The notes under the pieces are model-generated. The model had not been told where the DNA came from and did not search any database. It saw only the letters and a list, made by a program, of their open reading frames with translations. A DNA stretch of 64,000 nucleotides, from NCBI GenBank assembly GCA_947632195.1, contig CANROE010000002.1, positions 1 to 64,000 on the forward strand, in the 5' to 3' direction. Positions 62,101-64,000 of this stretch are shown in pieces (position 1 is the first letter of the stretch; every line of letters starts with the position of its first letter). The stretch comes from an uncultured Clostridia bacterium. Its GTDB lineage: Bacteria > Bacillota > Clostridia > Christensenellales > Borkfalkiaceae. A program made the position numbers and the translations under genes.

Positions 62101-64000
62101 ACCTTTACGGCAAAAAACGGCGCGGAATATCTGCTCGAACTCAACCTCGAAGAGCGGTCCTACCTGAAAATGGATTGGGCGGCGGGGCGCAGCTGGACGC
62201 TCCTTGACAACAACTTCTCCCCCATCCAAAACAACGTCGCCCTCTTTACCGACAACGTCTCGGAAAAGGTCGTCTCTATCCGCAATTCGGCGGGCAACGA
62301 GATCTCCAAGGGCACCTACGTCGTGCTCGACAGTTTCAACGAGACATGGGGACACGAAGAATACCTCCTGCGGAACGTCTCTTTGGGAGAGGGCTATCCG
62401 AGATCCAACTACCGCGTGACCTTTGCGACGGGCGGCGGTTCGGACGGGGAACAGAACGCCTGCCTGGTGTTCAATCCCGAGGCGGACGGCCTGTTCACCG
62501 ATGACAGCTGGAACGTGCTCTTCCTCGACGGCTACGGGCTCGGCACATATGCCACCTCCGACTATTCGGGGAACGGCTCCTACGAGGTGATCGACTTTGA
62601 GAAAAACTTTATCTCCTTCACGATCGACGACCCGTACTCCGTCATAGACGGCGAAGAGTTCTATTTCCGTCTCGACCCTGAGACGGGCGCGCTCTTTGAG
62701 ACAGACTATGAAAAATTCGCGGGCGTGTTCTTTGCGGATGACTTCGAGAGCCTCTCTTTCGGCGACAACGGCACGGCCTATCTCGGCAGCCAAAACGGGC
62801 CGTACTATGTGGAAAACGGCAAGGCGTATGTGTATCTCACCGACACTCCCACCGAAGTGAGCACCCCCGACGGCAAAGAATATGTGTACAACGGCAAGAC
62901 CTATCACCGGTGGGACGGCGAGCCCTTCTCACTCGAAGGGAAGGTGGTCATGCTCGACAAGGACGGACATTCTTCGGAAGAGTATCCCGAACTTACGGCG
63001 ACCCTCTCCTTTACCCCCAACGGCACTACGAACAGAAATCTGGCCGCCGTGTTTACCTTTGCGGGGAACGACTATCTCGAAGACGGCAAGCCCAAGCAAT
63101 ATACGGGCTACACCCTCAGCCTCTATGCGTCGGGCGATTCGCTCATGGGCAACACAGCGGGGACCTTCTCTCCCACCATCGGCTACGGCAGGAACAGCTA
63201 TCCTGTCTCCTTTGCCTATTCTGGCGGCAAATACACCTTTACCGTAACGGCGGGCTACAACAGGGTGGAATATCTCGACCACAACGCGCGCTACGAGCCG
63301 GACATCTCTGTCCCCCGCGGCGGCAGACTGTATAAGAGTTACTTCGGGTTCGGCGCGATCGAATATGAATCTCCCACCCTCTCGGGTGACTTCCTCTACC
63401 TCTACAAGGCGGGCGATCCCGTTTACGAAAAGCCACTCCACTTCGAGAACGTAGCAGAGGAGAGCGCGCAGGTCGTGGGACATGTGCCCGGCTACGGCGA
63501 CCGCCTCGAAATCACCTTCCGTGCAAGCGACGGCAATGAGTATCTTCTCAACTACTACGAATACTACCAGGGCGGAAACTACTTCTGGTGCTACGGACTG
63601 TTCTCCTATCAGGACGTGGAGACGGAAAAATACACCGTACGGGTAAAAACGCTGCTCTATACCAAGATGTCCATCGCGCCCGGTTACTTTGACGCGCAGA
63701 ACGGCACGGGACAGGCGATCGGGAAAATCTCTGCGGTGACCCTTCTCGACAAAGAGACGGGAAAGCCCGTCGTCGCGTATGATACGGGCATTACGCCGAA
63801 CGGCTACGACCACAGCGTGTGGATCGTAGACAAGGCGGACGTTGTGGAACACGGCACGACGAATACCTGCACCTGGGGCACGGGTTACCTTGTCACCTTT
63901 ACCCTTTCGGACGACGGGAGGGTTTCGGCGGCGGACGTCAAAACCTACCGCTTTGCGCAGGTGGTGAATTACATGCAGCACCTCGTCAACCTCTTCTTCG
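59101..64000 (+). CDS. Giant secreted lipoprotein, incomplete at window end
   Basis: The frame opens with ATG at 59101 behind AAGGAG and stays open to the last base, giving at least 1633 residues. It has a lipoprotein signal (MKKYLKYLILSLIAALTL, lipobox AAGC). Three or more InlB/Flg_new-like beta-grasp repeats follow (about 28-300) with the typical LAGWST and YTAVWA or LYAVWD motifs. The rest is a long series of beta-rich stretches with recurring short phrases such as DGYG, LSGDFLY and VYLTD, and no catalytic motif I can see. Large surface adhesins or glycan-binding proteins look like this. The adjacent upstream thioredoxin-like lipoprotein shares its promoter. Confidence 0.85.
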   Translation, partial: MKKYLKYLILSLIAALTLSCALLAAGCGGKVTLSFDAGEGTPVESITAETGTTVELPLSYRQGYVLAGWSTQEDGTLYSGTVTVPDGDVSYTAVWAEGYEISFDADGGVYAEGAPSLTLAAGADLYNAVKDIKPTKSGLDFGAWFSGDTEITAGYKMPAENISLTAKYKVEYAIESYLLNLAGNSYVRSADVLYASDYVGTTVSPAAPQKAGFTPTSTPAGQSPVPSARLDADASKNVLKFYYDRLSYELIFSANAPAATGSVQRMEALYESPVILPENGFTCAGRRFAGWSLFSGGDVDFRVGETMPLMGDTVLYAVWDVGFTDRYGGQDLVFFPRLEPEKAILLRGNKEFEGTRTGDEFFFHPAAGDLNGKVFGSMFCYKREDLAGKYTFVELVDGEKFTPRYEADRTIEIDNYLNAENKRGNHTCKGSVRYSEDTLDYVFESSDETFRFLPMQGGDYEYSRTFLVGGDEVGSYLDFVMVDPLTGMGYTQSSMMIILDGYGVAMLGDISTAMSYDGRYYVEGIYMIGSVEVYKIVCFFTDTEGLLTGTEGAVVTNFVYTIPIDDPEHEGYVQADEFRGEYAGENGETLVLDGFGPFEDSFKYTAGGTTYKGRYSVTTDLMSGSVANGSTEDGKEFSFRLDAEKMTFSEPKSLVEGDYLEYRFMDGSSLRPPFLILHSMNGAGTEGKVNVYIPSEDESSLIEAANGTFTAERIGNSTHFLYTFTRTKVTPGYENAVGEQLVFYNTTVSSTVSHMSYTIYCLLESTSGGNKTSYWDKYAVTDGGEIWVCNSVSTGGLGSLYIEKDGTVTEGEFTLGKNTHFDGSIGTFLHATEQGELVSLYFDLSKDDAGKNLATPRADVEQMLYVIQPTGLAGGIGTQMIFLDGVSRMKYTEDNGVSFLDGEYSPAGTTCFDETIYSFKVGGTERFRFVAYTLPEYGDTLLATKYDSSFETELSDDLNGLVFRGTGSLTIDGYHSARFDRGDGHTLEGDYFRDALFQHITFTAKNGAEYLLELNLEERSYLKMDWAAGRSWTLLDNNFSPIQNNVALFTDNVSEKVVSIRNSAGNEISKGTYVVLDSFNETWGHEEYLLRNVSLGEGYPRSNYRVTFATGGGSDGEQNACLVFNPEADGLFTDDSWNVLFLDGYGLGTYATSDYSGNGSYEVIDFEKNFISFTIDDPYSVIDGEEFYFRLDPETGALFETDYEKFAGVFFADDFESLSFGDNGTAYLGSQNGPYYVENGKAYVYLTDTPTEVSTPDGKEYVYNGKTYHRWDGEPFSLEGKVVMLDKDGHSSEEYPELTATLSFTPNGTTNRNLAAVFTFAGNDYLEDGKPKQYTGYTLSLYASGDSLMGNTAGTFSPTIGYGRNSYPVSFAYSGGKYTFTVTAGYNRVEYLDHNARYEPDISVPRGGRLYKSYFGFGAIEYESPTLSGDFLYLYKAGDPVYEKPLHFENVAEESAQVVGHVPGYGDRLEITFRASDGNEYLLNYYEYYQGGNYFWCYGLFSYQDVETEKYTVRVKTLLYTKMSIAPGYFDAQNGTGQAIGKISAVTLLDKETGKPVVAYDTGITPNGYDHSVWIVDKADVVEHGTTNTCTWGTGYLVTFTLSDDGRVSAADVKTYRFAQVVNYMQHLVNLFF

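Overview
The window looks like a chromosomal stretch of a fairly GC-rich, spore-forming Bacillota, most likely a gut Clostridia lineage. The evidence is a sleB-ypeB cortex-lysis pair, Gram-positive style envelope proteins (lipoproteins, N-terminal anchors, YDG/MBG, BspA-type leucine-rich, DUF1542 and collagen-like repeats), a clostridial CXXC redox protein, and sigma-A promoters of the TTGACA/TATAAT type. A Christensenellales-like lineage would fit, but nothing here proves it. I see no rRNA, tRNA or CRISPR array.

Layout. 0-4.85 kb is the right-hand end of a mobile element: an unknown protein, an Xre-type regulator, a DUF1016/YhcG-type PD-(D/E)XK nuclease, an AT-rich RES-domain protein and a large serine recombinase whose reading frame runs on through two hairpins. 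5.1-26.9 kb is one leftward transcription unit of eight tightly packed genes behind a good sigma-A promoter. In order of transcription it encodes a membrane protein, a tail-anchored protein, a fusion of a degenerate GH3 enzyme, a membrane region and a dead AAA domain, an active McrB-like AAA ATPase, a DUF2357/McrC-like coiled-coil protein without a visible nuclease, a second membrane-anchored McrB-like ATPase, a 2781-residue surface protein (three transglutaminase domains, fifteen DUF1542 repeats, two YDG domains), and a 1203-residue YDG/MBG-repeat protein. I regard this as the best candidate for an undescribed system: McrBC-derived ATPases apparently re-used at the cell envelope.

27-37.8 kb holds leftward housekeeping and envelope genes: a lipoprotein hydrolase, sleB-ypeB, a leucine-rich-repeat protein, a two-gene thiol-redox module (CXXC membrane protein plus a 4Fe-4S/thioredoxin fusion), an HtrA-like lipoprotein protease, and rubrerythrin with two microproteins. 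38-48.7 kb holds an Xre-type membrane regulator, a heterodimeric ABC exporter co-transcribed with a cation exchanger behind a yybP-ykoY manganese riboswitch, and a mosaic of dispersed repeats, a 265-bp tandem array and gene fossils next to collagen-like lipoproteins. 48.6-51.8 kb is a trmL, leucine-rich protein, cardiolipin synthase operon. An orphan rightward promoter, foldable RNA and terminator lie at 51.87-52.05 kb. 52.3-64 kb carries three rightward secreted lipoproteins: a 1631-residue protein, a Cys-ribbon/TlpA fusion, and a giant protein that runs off the window.

Most long open frames opposite the real genes are codon-bias shadows and are omitted. Family names come from motif recognition by eye, since no database search was possible.
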